Assembly (NCBI RefSeq): GCF_007954275.1
Contig: NZ_VOLT01000016.1
Location: 33,439-97,438 of the forward strand
Direction of reading: 5' to 3'
Source: Colwellia demingiae
Lineage (GTDB): Bacteria; Pseudomonadota; Gammaproteobacteria; Enterobacterales; Alteromonadaceae
Length of the DNA stretch: 64,000 bases
Shown here: positions 35,555 through 46,423 of the stretch, one piece after another
How the letters are laid out: the number at the start of each line of letters is the position of its first letter
Numbering within the stretch: position 1 is the stretch's first letter
The notes under the pieces: generated by a model
Databases searched by the model: none
What the model saw: only the letters and a program-made list of their open reading frames with translations
Told to the model about the DNA's origin: nothing
Translations under genes and position numbers: made by a program

Positions 35555-35596
35555 TACGCTTTATACTTCACTATCAATATGCTACTAGAGAATTTT

Positions 35597-36775
35597 ATGC
35601 CAAATAAGTCTGTGTCTACAGCGCCTGCAAGTACTCCGTCTCTCATCAGCCGTTTACCCCTATTTATTATAGTTGCCATCCTAGTGGCCTTAATTACTTA
35701 TTTGCAATGGCCAGAAGCTAAGCAAGAAAAAAGTACATTCAAGCGTGTCGTTGCGGTAAAAATGGTTCCGGTATTACTTGCCGAATTTATTGAAAGCGTT
35801 GAAGCCGTTGGTACAGCGAGAGCTAATGAGCAAGTTGTTATTACCAGTAAATATTCAGATCTTGTTGATGAAATTTATTTTGACGATGGTCAGAGAGTTA
35901 AAAAAGGCGCTAAATTAGTTAAGTTGAATGACCAAGAAGAGTTAGCAAAGGTTAATGAATTAAAAGCTAATTTGTCAGAGTCACAGGCGCATTTAAAGCG
36001 ATTATCTGAGCTACTCGCCAGTCGAGCTACTTCGAAGTCTTTAGTTGAGCAACAAGAAGCAAAAACTAAGGCGATTGAAGCACAACTCGTTAGTGCGCGC
36101 GCTAAATTAAATGACTTAACTATTCGTGCGCCATTTGCTGGCGTATTGGGTTTTCGTGAGGCGAGTAAAGGTGCTTATATTGATGCGGGTGATGTCATTA
36201 CTAGTTTAGATGACTTGAGTATTATCAAAGTTGATTTTCACTTACCTGAGCGTTTACTAACCCATATTCATGTTGGACAACAAGTTAGCGCGATAAACAG
36301 CGCTTATAAAGATAAAGAATTTATCGGTAAAATAACTGCCATTGATAGTCGAATTGACTCAAGTACGCGAAGTATTAAAGTGCGCGCCACTATCAGTAAT
36401 AAAGCATTAAAACTTCACCCTGGCATGTTGCTCAATATTAGTGTGTTGTTACAAGTAGAGAATATATTACAGTTACCTGAAAGCAGTATCATTCCTATTG
36501 AAGATATCCATTATGTCTTTGTTGAAAAGGAAGGGAAAGCCATTCGAAAAGCAATAAAAATTGGCCGACGTCATCCTGGTTTAGTAGAAGTTTTATCAGG
36601 TTTAGTTGAAGGTGAGCATGTGGTTGTTGAATGGGCACTTAAGCTTCGAGACGGCTCAGCAGTCAGTATCATTGGTCAAGTAGCTGAGGTAGAAGCTGAG
36701 ATAAAAGATAAGGCTATTAAGTCAGCTAACGAAAAGACCAATAAAGCACCCGCTGAAAACGGGAGCAAAACCTAG
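35597..36775 (+). CDS. RND efflux periplasmic adaptor (membrane fusion protein)
   Basis: A 392-residue membrane fusion protein of the AcrA/MexA family, anchored by an N-terminal helix (LPLFIIVAILVALITYL). Order visible: hydrophobic anchor, lipoyl domain (VVITSKYSDLVDEIYFDDGQRVKKGAKLVKL), alpha-hairpin (ELKANLSESQAHLKRLSELLASRATSKS), second lipoyl half (LTIRAPFAGVLGFREASKGAYIDAGD), beta-barrel. The start at 35597 (MPNKS) gives a proper anchor; the frame is open upstream to 35546, but that would add residues encoded at the edge of repeat B. It bridges the inner-membrane pump to an outer-membrane channel. No TolC-type gene is nearby. The stop overlaps the next start. Confidence 0.93.
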   Translation: MPNKSVSTAPASTPSLISRLPLFIIVAILVALITYLQWPEAKQEKSTFKRVVAVKMVPVLLAEFIESVEAVGTARANEQVVITSKYSDLVDEIYFDDGQRVKKGAKLVKLNDQEELAKVNELKANLSESQAHLKRLSELLASRATSKSLVEQQEAKTKAIEAQLVSARAKLNDLTIRAPFAGVLGFREASKGAYIDAGDVITSLDDLSIIKVDFHLPERLLTHIHVGQQVSAINSAYKDKEFIGKITAIDSRIDSSTRSIKVRATISNKALKLHPGMLLNISVLLQVENILQLPESSIIPIEDIHYVFVEKEGKAIRKAIKIGRRHPGLVEVLSGLVEGEHVVVEWALKLRDGSAVSIIGQVAEVEAEIKDKAIKSANEKTNKAPAENGSKT

Positions 36776-39700
36776 TGATTCTTTCTGATCTATCGGTTAA
36801 AAGACCTGTTTTCGCTACCTTATTAAACTTACTTATTATAACTTTTGGTATTGTTGCTTTTTTAATGTTGCCCTTACGGGAATATCCGGACATTGATCCA
36901 CCGATTGTTAATATCAGCACTTCCTATCCAGGGGCTTCTGCAGCCATTGTTGAAACTAAAATCACCCAATTACTTGAAGATAGAATTAGCGGCATTGAGG
37001 GGGTTAAAACGATTAACTCTAATAGTCGTGTTGGTCGTTCAAGCATTACCATTGAGTTTAATTTAGACCGCGATATTGATGCGGCCACAAATGATGTACG
37101 CGATCGCATCTCTCGTGCATTAAATAACCTACCAGAACAATCTGATCCTCCTGAAGTATCTAAAGCTAATGACGATGAAAGCGTAATTGTTTGGTTCGTT
37201 TTACAAAGTGAAACCATGAGCACGTTAGCGCTTACCGATTACGCTAATCGTTATATCGTTGACCGTTTTGCCGTGGTGGATGGTGTTGCCCGTGTACGCG
37301 TTGGTGGCGGTCGAACCTATGCTATGAAAATTCGCCTGAATCGTGCATCTATGGCTGCGCGAGATATTACCGTACAAGATATTGAAAGTACTTTACGTGA
37401 TGAGAATGTTGAGTTACCTGCAGGGCGTATAGAGTCAATCGACAGAGATTTCTCTATTCGCGTTGAGCGTAGCTATTTAACAGCGCAAGACTTTGCCAAT
37501 ATGGTCATTAATCACTCTGAGAGCAAGTCAGTAGTGCGATTAGGCGATGTTGCTGAAGTATTTATTGGTGCGCAAGATGATGAAAACATGTTCCGCGGTA
37601 ATGGTAAAAATATGGTCGGCTTGGGTGTCATCAAGCAATCTAAAGCCAACACCTTGGATGTGGTGAAAACCGCTAGGAAAGAAATGATCGCTATTCGTGA
37701 CTCTCTCCCTGTGGGAACAACGATCACTAATAGTTATGATAGTTCGGTGTTTATTCAAGGTTCTATCGATGAAGTGTACAACACCTTAATTATTGCCATG
37801 TTAATGGTGGTCTTAGTTATCTTTTTATTCCTAGGTAACGTTCGTGCTACTTTAATTCCAGCCGTGACGGTACCTGTTGCTTTAATTGGCTCAATGATGG
37901 CGTTATCTTGGTTTGGTTTTTCCATTAACTTGCTAACATTATTAGCCTTGGTACTCGCCATTGGTCTTGTTGTTGATGATGCTATTGTAGTACTTGAAAA
38001 TATTTACCGCCGTATTGAAAATGGTCAAGCGCCATTAATGGCTGCGTACGAAGGGGGCAGGGAAGTCGCTTTTGCGGTTATTGCCACCACGTTAGTATTG
38101 GTTGCTGTATTTGTCCCACTGGTCTTTCTCTCTGGCAATATGGGACGTTTATTTACCGAATTTGCCATTGCTATCGCCGCCGCTGTCGTTTTTTCGAGTC
38201 TCACAGCGTTATCACTTACGCCCATGATGTGTTCAAAAATGCTAAAGCATAGAGAGCGAAGTTCTTCATTTGGACAAAAGCTTGACCGCGCTTTTGCTCG
38301 CTTTGAAGCCGCTTATGGCCGTGCATTAGCAAGTAGTATTCATCAACCTCTGTTAATTGTGCTTGTGCTGGGCTTATCATTAGCGGCAGTATTTTTATTG
38401 TTTAATAAATTACCTTCTGAATATACACCTAAGGAAGATCGCGGTAATTTCTTCTTAATTATGCAGGGTGCTGAAGGAGCTAGTTATGAAAGTAACGTAA
38501 AAAACATGCATAAGATTGAAGAGAAACTTCTAGGTTATCAAGCTGAAGGGGAATTAGATCGTGTGTTAGTGCGAGTTCCTGGTTTTGGTGGCAGTGGTGG
38601 TATTGCCATTGTTGGCTTACCTGAGTGGGATAAACGAAGTATTGATACTTTTAGTTTTATTAACAAAATAAATCGTGATGTGCAAAATGTTACCGATGTC
38701 CGTGCGTTTGCTATTATGCGCCGTGGTATTGGTGGCGGGGGCGGTAGTAATGCGCCAGTGTCTTTTGTATTACAAGGGAATACCTTTGAAGAGCTGGCTC
38801 AATGGCGTGATATTTTGATCACGGAAGCGCAAAAGAACCCTAACTTGTCGAATATTAATAGTGATTATAAAGAAACGTATCCTCAGCTATTAGTGCAAAT
38901 AGATCGTGAACGTGCCTATGACTTAGGTGTTCCAGTAGGAGATATAGCTCAAACCTTAGAGACAATGTTAGGTCAACGTCGCGTTACTTCCTTCGTTGAT
39001 CGCGGTGAAGAGTATGATGTAATTGTTGAAGGTGATGAAAAACAATTTCAAAGCCCGACTGATATCGATAATCTTTATGTACGTTCTCGCACAACGGAAA
39101 AACTAATTCCATTAGCTAACTTACTTAATATTGGTGAGAATGCGACCTCGTCGAGGCTCAACCGTTATAATCGCTTACGTAGCATCACGGTGACAGCAAA
39201 CTTAGCTGATGGTTATGCCTTAGGTGATGCGTTAGATTTTCTTGTTGATGTTACTAAAAATAAACTGCCAGAGCATGTGCAAGTTGATTATAAAGGCGAG
39301 TCTTTATTACTAAAAGAATCAGGTAACTCCATCTTGTTTGTTTTCTTACTTGCACTCTTAATTACTTACTTGGTGTTAGCCGCGCAGTTTGAAAGTTTTA
39401 TTCATCCTTTCGTTATATTACTTACCGTGCCACTGGCGCTGGTTGGAGCCCTTGCTGGGTTAGAGCTTATGGGCATGAGTTTAAACATTTATAGCCAAAT
39501 TGGCATTGTTATGTTGATTGGTTTAGCGGCAAAAAATGGTATTTTAATTGTTGAGTTTGCTAACCAGTTACGTGATAGAGGTATTGCTTTTGAAGAAGCA
39601 TTAATTAGTGCCGCTCAGCAAAGATTACGTCCAATTGTCATGACTACGTTTACCACAGTAACAAGTGCAATTCCTTTAGTGCTAGCCGTTGGGCCTGGCG

Positions 39701-39864
39701 CTGAAAGCCGAATGGTTATCGGTGTGGTTATTTTTTCTGGTGTATCATTGGCGAGTATATTTACCTTGTTTATTGTGCCAGGAGCATATTATTGGTTATG
39801 TCGTAATACCGGCTCACCGCAAGCCATTTCCAAAGAAATTGAAAAGGCTGAGCAACTAGGATAA
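36775..39864 (+). CDS. RND multidrug efflux permease (HAE1/AcrB family)
   Basis: A 1029-residue proton-driven pump of the HAE1 family. Start GTG 36775 overlaps the adaptor stop by one base (TAGTG), so the two are translationally coupled. N-terminus LSDLSVKRPVFATLLNLLIITFGIVAF is the first transmembrane helix, followed by LREYPDIDPPIVNISTSYPGAS. The proton-relay pair lies in GLVVDDAIVVLENIYRRIENG (helix 4), with a further helix block AAKNGILIVEFANQLRDRG (helix 10). The periplasmic porter loops occupy roughly residues 40-330 and 560-860. Substrate range cannot be deduced. A strong terminator follows. Confidence 0.95.
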   Translation: MILSDLSVKRPVFATLLNLLIITFGIVAFLMLPLREYPDIDPPIVNISTSYPGASAAIVETKITQLLEDRISGIEGVKTINSNSRVGRSSITIEFNLDRDIDAATNDVRDRISRALNNLPEQSDPPEVSKANDDESVIVWFVLQSETMSTLALTDYANRYIVDRFAVVDGVARVRVGGGRTYAMKIRLNRASMAARDITVQDIESTLRDENVELPAGRIESIDRDFSIRVERSYLTAQDFANMVINHSESKSVVRLGDVAEVFIGAQDDENMFRGNGKNMVGLGVIKQSKANTLDVVKTARKEMIAIRDSLPVGTTITNSYDSSVFIQGSIDEVYNTLIIAMLMVVLVIFLFLGNVRATLIPAVTVPVALIGSMMALSWFGFSINLLTLLALVLAIGLVVDDAIVVLENIYRRIENGQAPLMAAYEGGREVAFAVIATTLVLVAVFVPLVFLSGNMGRLFTEFAIAIAAAVVFSSLTALSLTPMMCSKMLKHRERSSSFGQKLDRAFARFEAAYGRALASSIHQPLLIVLVLGLSLAAVFLLFNKLPSEYTPKEDRGNFFLIMQGAEGASYESNVKNMHKIEEKLLGYQAEGELDRVLVRVPGFGGSGGIAIVGLPEWDKRSIDTFSFINKINRDVQNVTDVRAFAIMRRGIGGGGGSNAPVSFVLQGNTFEELAQWRDILITEAQKNPNLSNINSDYKETYPQLLVQIDRERAYDLGVPVGDIAQTLETMLGQRRVTSFVDRGEEYDVIVEGDEKQFQSPTDIDNLYVRSRTTEKLIPLANLLNIGENATSSRLNRYNRLRSITVTANLADGYALGDALDFLVDVTKNKLPEHVQVDYKGESLLLKESGNSILFVFLLALLITYLVLAAQFESFIHPFVILLTVPLALVGALAGLELMGMSLNIYSQIGIVMLIGLAAKNGILIVEFANQLRDRGIAFEEALISAAQQRLRPIVMTTFTTVTSAIPLVLAVGPGAESRMVIGVVIFSGVSLASIFTLFIVPGAYYWLCRNTGSPQAISKEIEKAEQLG

Positions 39865-39953
39865 TGACAATGTTCTATTTAGATATGTTTGTCTTAGTGT
39901 CTTAGTGTCTTATTAGTTATTAATAATTAACTAATAAGTCCTTATGTAAAATT

Positions 39954-39991
39954 AAAAAGCCCTAGTGACTCTCGTCTGCTAGGGCTTTTTT
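39954..39991 (+). terminator. Rho-independent terminator of the RND efflux genes
   Basis: Stem AAAAAGCCCTAG (39954-39965) and CTAGGGCTTTTTT (39979-39991) around a 13-nt loop. Confidence 0.88.
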
Positions 39992-40112
39992 ATGTGTGCA
40001 TCTGACACTATTGTGAATGCGCTTTGTCAAAATGATATTAACTATTAAACCGCTAATATCAACTGATTACTATCAATGACTAGTTTCAATAATTAATATT
40101 TGCTATTGAAAC

Positions 40113-42041
40113 TTATACTTTAAACGCTTTAACTTGATTAGTCAGTTCTACTGCTAAAGCCGCTAGTTCGTCACTCGCAGAAGATATTTCTTTAGTACTT
40201 TCACCGGTCTCAATTGAAATGTTACTTATTTCTGTTGCTTGCTGGTTTATATCTCGCGCAACCGAGCTTTGTTGTTGTGTGGCAGTAGATATTTGAATAT
40301 TCATATCAGAGATCATTGATACCGACGACTCAACCTCTGTTAATGACTGTGTTACTTCATTTGTTTTATCAACGATGAGCTGAGCTTGTGTTGTACCTGC
40401 AACCATGGAGTCGGTTGCAGCACTGACGTTTAGCTCTAATGACTTAATCATTTTTTCGATTTCTACCGTAGAATTTTGTGTGTTTTGTGCTAAATTTCTC
40501 ACTTCATCAGCGACGACTGCAAAACCCCTACCTTGATCTCCTGCTCTCGCTGCTTCTATTGCTGCATTTAATGCGAGCAAGTTTGTTTGATCAGCAATGC
40601 CTTTAATGGTGACCAAAATATTCGCTATATCTTTGGTTCCCGCTTGAACGTCATCAATTAAAATTTTAGATTTAGTGATGTCATCTGATAATTGGAGGAT
40701 TTGGCCTATGGTCTCATTAACTGCGATAGAGCTAATCTTTACCAGTTTGGTTGAAGTATCTGCGGCATTTGAAGCCTCAGAGGTGTTTTGTGTTACTTCG
40801 TCAATTGAAACACTCATTTCATTTATTGCGGTAGCAACTTGCTCTGTTGCTTGGTGTTGTCGAGACACATTTGCATTGGTTAGCTCGGTAATGCTAGATA
40901 GTTCTTGAGATGCAGTGGCTTGCTGATCGGCAGAACTAGAAATATGCTCAATCATATCTTTCAACTTAGCTACCATGTCGTGCATAGCCTGTTGTAATAA
41001 ACCTAACTCATCATTTTGATTAACGACAATCTTTGCCGTTAAATCACCTGAAGATACTCGTTGCGCTATAGCAACGGCCTGCACGATAGGGCCACTAATG
41101 TTTTTAGCAATTAAGATAGCTATAAAACCAATAACGACTGATACCCCAGCGACAATGGCTGTTGATATATTAATGAGATTATTGGATGTTTCAAAAGCTT
41201 CTGCTTCATCAATTTCAGCAATAAGTGCCCATTTAAAGTCTCCCAAGTCTACAGTGGTAAACGAAGAGAGTACGCTATTACCGTTGTAATCAATAATAAT
41301 ACGGCTTGCTGTCTCACCGTTAAATGCAGCTTTTACCGCATCGGTATTCACCCCATTATTACTAATATCACCAGCAAAAGATGCAATTACAGAATGTCCT
41401 TTAGGGTCTAAATAAGAATCTGAGCGCATTCTTTGGTCTTCACCCACTAGGTAAGTTTCTCCCGTATCGCCCATACCATCTCGTTGTTGCATGATTTCAT
41501 TAACTTTATTTAAAGGAAACTGTAGAGCAATATAACCAATGTGCTTTCCACTTAAGTTAATAAGCTTTGTCATCATAAACGCAGCTGGCTCATCGTTGGA
41601 AGGTGGGTATGGTTTAAAGTCGGTAACTGATATTTCAGTTAAGCCATTTTGCTGTGTTTTTTGTAATGCATCGCCCAGACTGGTTTGGTTAATGTGAGAT
41701 TGAGGAATATTGATGCCTAGATCAGACTCTTTTGCGGCAGTAAAGACAATGTCACCTTGTAAATTGATAAAAAAGAGATCATACCAAGCATTCACTTTAT
41801 TAATTTTTATAAAGCGATCAGCATATTTATTTTCTGCTTGTCGCCATTCATCACTATTTAAACCAGCAGAAGTTATGGCTTGATCAAAGGCATTGAAAGC
41901 TTCGGATGAATAGGGATCATCATTTAATACCTGCAAACTGGCTTTTAATGAAGAAAGGTAGTTAGATATTTGAGATTTTTTAATCGAGCGTACTGATTCT
42001 AATTGACTAAATGCTTGTGCCTGAATGGAGTCGCTTGCCAT
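40113..42041 (-). CDS. Methyl-accepting chemotaxis protein with dCache sensor; start unclear
   Basis: A chemoreceptor of at least 642 residues: periplasmic dCache-like sensor (residues ~1-280, with [22 protein letters not shown] and [19 protein letters not shown]), transmembrane helix ([24 protein letters not shown]), HAMP ([23 protein letters not shown]), and a signalling domain with the tip [34 protein letters not shown]. The first normal start codon (42041) lies after the expected first membrane helix. The frame stays open to 42144, encoding [18 protein letters not shown] then IIFAYISIN, but contains no ATG, GTG or TTG. So the true start is a rare codon (ATA 42146 or ATT 42119) or has been lost by mutation. 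Confidence 0.85.
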   Translation of the reverse strand: MASDSIQAQAFSQLESVRSIKKSQISNYLSSLKASLQVLNDDPYSSEAFNAFDQAITSAGLNSDEWRQAENKYADRFIKINKVNAWYDLFFINLQGDIVFTAAKESDLGINIPQSHINQTSLGDALQKTQQNGLTEISVTDFKPYPPSNDEPAAFMMTKLINLSGKHIGYIALQFPLNKVNEIMQQRDGMGDTGETYLVGEDQRMRSDSYLDPKGHSVIASFAGDISNNGVNTDAVKAAFNGETASRIIIDYNGNSVLSSFTTVDLGDFKWALIAEIDEAEAFETSNNLINISTAIVAGVSVVIGFIAILIAKNISGPIVQAVAIAQRVSSGDLTAKIVVNQNDELGLLQQAMHDMVAKLKDMIEHISSSADQQATASQELSSITELTNANVSRQHQATEQVATAINEMSVSIDEVTQNTSEASNAADTSTKLVKISSIAVNETIGQILQLSDDITKSKILIDDVQAGTKDIANILVTIKGIADQTNLLALNAAIEAARAGDQGRGFAVVADEVRNLAQNTQNSTVEIEKMIKSLELNVSAATDSMVAGTTQAQLIVDKTNEVTQSLTEVESSVSMISDMNIQISTATQQQSSVARDINQQATEISNISIETGESTKEISSASDELAALAVELTNQVKAFKV

Positions 42042-42149
42042 ATTGATACTGATATAGGCAAAAATAATGAGCGGTGTTAAAGAAATAGATAAAAATGTAA
42101 AAACAAGCTTGTGATTAATTTTTTTAAATTTGAGCTTATACCTTATTTA

Positions 42150-43055
42150 TGAGGGGACCCTATATATATCCTCATCCATTTGGCATATAGAAAACTTAAG
42201 TTAATAACTCATGAACGAAATCATTAACTTTATTGTAGTAAACGTAACACGAACTTAATAAAATTTCGTTAATTGATTAAAACAAAATTTAATTACCATA
42301 GCAATGCTGGCGAAAAACATTGGATATTAACTTTTTTTATTTAATTTATTTTGTGGGTGAAATTCATCAACAATCACTTTCTTCGAATCATGGTTTTTTA
42401 GGCTTTTTTTGTGTGACTCTAACCATTTCGATAGACTCTATGAAAGTGAATAAACATCTGTATTAGACCGTTTAGTTACCAAGGTTTTTACAAGAAATAC
42501 TCGATTGAAGCAACTTACTCGTGATTTAAATATGTAATAATAAAGATCTGAAAGTGGGGATTTATTCCTTTAATTATAAGAGAATGAAAATCACTTTATT
42601 TTTTCATTTAAAATCATAGTGTTATGCTTATCACTCTTCAATTAATATTTTGATGTGTATTAACTTAAGGGTAGACACTCTAAAGATGATTTTATATGTC
42701 CATTGGAGCATGATTATCGTACATTATATTGCTCATTTAACTCTAAATGAACAATTTGAATTGAGCCTTTAATAATGCTTCAGGTATGTCTATCCAACAA
42801 GTTATTCTGTATTTAAAATCGATAAATAGCTTATGAAAAGTGCAGGATAAATAGACGGAAAATAGTCTGCACTGTGCTGTGATGAAATAATTTAGACGGT
42901 AAACAATTTTATTTTTTATATCAATATTTCCTGATACAGCTAAAACAATTAACAGAACAATTAATTTTATTTTTCAATTATCTAAGACATCCCATCTGGA
43001 AATGTATAGGTATAATATGTCGCTTTGACACTCATAAATTATGTAAGGTATATTT
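42150..43055. other. Long non-coding stretch upstream of the c-di-GMP gene cluster
   Basis: About 900 bp, AT-rich, no plausible gene in either direction. One small inverted repeat (AGTGCAG at 42839-42845 and CTGCACT at 42867-42873) is visible. It presumably carries promoter(s) of the two flanking genes; it might also hide a small RNA, which I cannot establish. Confidence 0.4.
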
Positions 43056-46000
43056 GTGAAACAGTTATTCAACCCCGCTATAAATTTAATGAACAATCTG
43101 AGTTACCCTCGTAAATTAATTGTACTTGGTGGACTTTCTCTCCTTTCCTTATTGATTGTTTCAATTTCTTTATTAGTCTATTTATCTGGATCAATTAGTA
43201 CTGCTAATCAGCAGTTAGAAGGCTTGAAGCAGGCACAAAAAACATCAAGACTAATTCAATCACTCCAACAACACAGAGGAATGTCTGCGGCTGTTATTGC
43301 AGGTGTTAGTGACAGTGCTGATAAGCAGATGTCAGTGAATAATCAAGTCGATGAAAATTTTTTAAAAGTCAGCAGTGGCTTGCCTTCAGAGTTAAAGCAA
43401 GTAGCTAAATGGTCTACTATTGTTGAGCAATGGCAATATTTAGATTCTAAAGGAGTTACGTTAGAACTTAATGAAAGTTTTAATTTACATACAGAATTAA
43501 TTCACAATTTAAATTCTTTTCAGCTAAAAGTGGCTGACTATTATTACTTGCTTGTAATGAATGATCTTGATTCTTATTATTTAACAAATAGTTTTTTATT
43601 CACTATACCCATTACCTTAGAATTACTTGGCCAGGCACGTGCTGTTGGTGTTTCATACCTGGTTAATAAGGAGGTAAAATTTAGAGCAAACATGATATCA
43701 CTCTTATCAAAAACCATTGTGCCTCTTGATGTATTTAAAGAGAATGTACACAAGGTTAAGAGGGAATTGATTTCGGATGGAGAAAGCCTTTCCTCTCAGG
43801 AGCTAATTCAATCAATTGAGAGTCACATCAAATTTACCTTAGAAGGGATCTTAGCTGATACCACTTCTTTGAGCTCTCTTGAGCTTTATAATCAATCTAC
43901 TTCCGTTATTGATGTCGGTTATCAATTTTTAGATAATTCACTCTCTTTTACCTTAAGTACTTTACTTCGCAGTCGAGTTAAACAAGCAAACACTCAATTA
44001 ATTGTCAGTATTGGTTTTTCTTCAGCACTATTTCTTATTGTACTGTACTTTATAATAGGACTGCATTTCTCAACAATTAGAAGTATTAACTCTCTCACTC
44101 AAGTTACCGGTAAGTTTTACGGTGGTGATCTTGATGCTCGTGTAACGCTTGATACTCATGATGAGCTCAATAATATAGCGCTTGGATTTAATGAAATGGC
44201 GACATCCTTTCAAAATCTAATGACTGATAAAGAAGAAATAAGTTCAAGACTACGCGCCATTATTGATAATTCGCCAATAGGCATTTGGTTTACAGGAATA
44301 GACGGTCGTTATCATTTCGTTAATAAGACATTTTGTAACTTAGCAGGAATAGAGGAAGAGGATATGCTAAATACTCCTTCATCTAATTTAGCTGAACTAT
44401 TGGGGGATGAAATAGCACAGCATTGCTTAGATTCCGATAGAGCGGCTTTAGCACAAGATTCTCCTCATATTTCTTATGAAACTATCCCTCGTTCAAATGC
44501 AAAACCATACATTCTTGAAATCACGAAAGTAAAATTAAAAAATGCACAGGGTGAGGTTGTTGGTTTGATCGGCATCAGCAAAGATATAACAAATAAACGT
44601 CAGCAGGAAGAAGATTTAAAACTGGCAGACATTGTGTATCAAAATAGCTCTGAAGCGATGATGATCACTGATAGTAAGAATGAAATTATTGCGATTAATC
44701 CTGCTTTATCTGAAATTACAGGTTATAGCACAAGCGAATTAATCGGAAAAAATCCTAATGTCTTTAGTTCCGGTAAGCAAAATCCAGAATTCTATCAATT
44801 AATGTGGGAAGAAATAAAGCTAACCGGTACATGGCAAGGTGAAATTTGGAATACTAAGAAAAATGGCGAGGAGTATCCTGAATGGCTTTCAATTAACACC
44901 ATTTATAATGATTATGGCAACGTATACAGACGGATTGCATTATTTTCAGATATTACTGAAAAGAAAAAAAAGGATGCTTTGATATTAAGACAAGCTAAGT
45001 ATGACAGTTTGACTAACTTACCCAATCGAATAATGTTTATTGATAGGTTGGAACAAGAAATTAAAGTGTCTCATCGTAAAAAGCAAAAGTTCGCTTTGAT
45101 TTTTATTGACCTAGATAACTTCAAAAAAATAAATGATACTCGAGGTCATATCTATGGTGATGCACTACTTATCGAGGCCGGAAAACGCATTACTCATTGT
45201 ATTCGAGAAGTCGACACTGTGGCTCGATTAGGTGGTGATGAATTTACTATTCTTTTGTCTGACATATCCGATATACATAATGTTGAATTAATTTGTCAGA
45301 AAGTATTGCTTGCCTTAAGTGAGCCTTTTTATATTTCTAAAATGTATACCTATATCTCAGCTAGTTTAGGGGTCACTATCTATCCAAATGATGCAAGCAG
45401 CACTTTGGAGCTATTAAAAAATGCTGACCAAGCAATGTATCTTGCTAAGAACCTCGGGCGGAATAGGTTTTGCTATTTTACCGCCTCAATGCAAGAGCAA
45501 GCGCTAGACCATTTAGAATTAATTAACGACTTGCGTAAAGCTATTAGTTTGAATCAACTTGAGGTCTTTTATCAACCCATTGTTGAATTACAAACAGGTG
45601 TTATTCGTAAAGCTGAAGCTCTTTTGCGATGGAAACATCCTGTTCGAGGCATGGTGAGTCCTGCAGAATTCATTCCACTGGCAGAAGAGTCTGGATTAAT
45701 CATCGAAATAGGTGATTGGGTATTTAAGCAAACCGTTCAACATATTAATAAATGTAAAGACCAACTTGGTTTAGATATACAAATAAGTGTCAATAAATCA
45801 CCGGTACAATTTAGAGAATCGGTAGACCAATTAGATTGGCTAGCTTATCTTGCTGAAAATAAATTACCTGGCGAAAACATTGTTATTGAAATCACAGAAG
45901 GTCTATTAATGAATAATAATACAAGCACGATGGAGCGGCTTTCTAAGTTTAGAGCTGCGGGTGTTGGGCTGTCTATGGATGATTTTGGAACAGGCTATTC

Positions 46001-46316
46001 ATCACTATCATACTTGAAAAAATTTACGCTTGATTATCTTAAAATTGACCAGTCATTTACGAGAAACATAGCGCCAGGCTCTGAGGATATGATTTTATCT
46101 GAAGCTATCATTACAATGGCTCAAAAGTTAGGATTGAAAGTAATAGCAGAAGGTATCGAAACAGAAGAACAAAGGACGTTACTCATTGATGCTGGCTGTG
46201 ATTATGGGCAGGGGTATTATTTTTCAAGGCCCATACCTGGAGATGACTTCTTGCAGCTATTAGCTAGAAATTCTAGTGACCTAGATATGAAATTAAAGGT
46301 TATCAGTGAGTATTAA
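43056..46316 (+). CDS. Membrane sensor with NIT-like, HAMP, two PAS, GGDEF and EAL domains
   Basis: A 1086-residue c-di-GMP protein starting at GTG 43056. Order: TM helix (LIVLGGLSLLSLLIVSISLLVYL), periplasmic nitrate/nitrite-sensing-like domain (LIQSLQQHRGMSAAVIAG...), second TM at ~313-335 (LIVSIGFSSALFLIVLYFIIG), HAMP, PAS ~400-510, PAS ~520-640, GGDEF (IREVDTVARLGGDEFTIL, with an RxxD inhibitory site) and EAL (EALLRWKHP, EITEGLLM, DDFGTGYSSLSYLKKF, LKIDQSF, AEGIETEEQ). All EAL metal and catalytic residues I can check are present, so it could be both cyclase and phosphodiesterase. The NIT assignment is inference. Confidence 0.88.
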   Translation: MKQLFNPAINLMNNLSYPRKLIVLGGLSLLSLLIVSISLLVYLSGSISTANQQLEGLKQAQKTSRLIQSLQQHRGMSAAVIAGVSDSADKQMSVNNQVDENFLKVSSGLPSELKQVAKWSTIVEQWQYLDSKGVTLELNESFNLHTELIHNLNSFQLKVADYYYLLVMNDLDSYYLTNSFLFTIPITLELLGQARAVGVSYLVNKEVKFRANMISLLSKTIVPLDVFKENVHKVKRELISDGESLSSQELIQSIESHIKFTLEGILADTTSLSSLELYNQSTSVIDVGYQFLDNSLSFTLSTLLRSRVKQANTQLIVSIGFSSALFLIVLYFIIGLHFSTIRSINSLTQVTGKFYGGDLDARVTLDTHDELNNIALGFNEMATSFQNLMTDKEEISSRLRAIIDNSPIGIWFTGIDGRYHFVNKTFCNLAGIEEEDMLNTPSSNLAELLGDEIAQHCLDSDRAALAQDSPHISYETIPRSNAKPYILEITKVKLKNAQGEVVGLIGISKDITNKRQQEEDLKLADIVYQNSSEAMMITDSKNEIIAINPALSEITGYSTSELIGKNPNVFSSGKQNPEFYQLMWEEIKLTGTWQGEIWNTKKNGEEYPEWLSINTIYNDYGNVYRRIALFSDITEKKKKDALILRQAKYDSLTNLPNRIMFIDRLEQEIKVSHRKKQKFALIFIDLDNFKKINDTRGHIYGDALLIEAGKRITHCIREVDTVARLGGDEFTILLSDISDIHNVELICQKVLLALSEPFYISKMYTYISASLGVTIYPNDASSTLELLKNADQAMYLAKNLGRNRFCYFTASMQEQALDHLELINDLRKAISLNQLEVFYQPIVELQTGVIRKAEALLRWKHPVRGMVSPAEFIPLAEESGLIIEIGDWVFKQTVQHINKCKDQLGLDIQISVNKSPVQFRESVDQLDWLAYLAENKLPGENIVIEITEGLLMNNNTSTMERLSKFRAAGVGLSMDDFGTGYSSLSYLKKFTLDYLKIDQSFTRNIAPGSEDMILSEAIITMAQKLGLKVIAEGIETEEQRTLLIDAGCDYGQGYYFSRPIPGDDFLQLLARNSSDLDMKLKVISEY

Positions 46317-46423
46317 TCGTCAATAACGGGTGAGTAATTGTTTGTTCAACAATCATCGACAATTCAGCCAGTGCAGACTTGTCAATTCAATAAGAGCTTA
46401 ATTCAAAAGGATAAGATATTTTC

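Noticed and set aside
35546..35596. Upstream extension of the RND adaptor
   Set aside because: The extra codons start at the edge of a mobile repeat and would place residues ahead of the membrane anchor; ATG 35597 is better.
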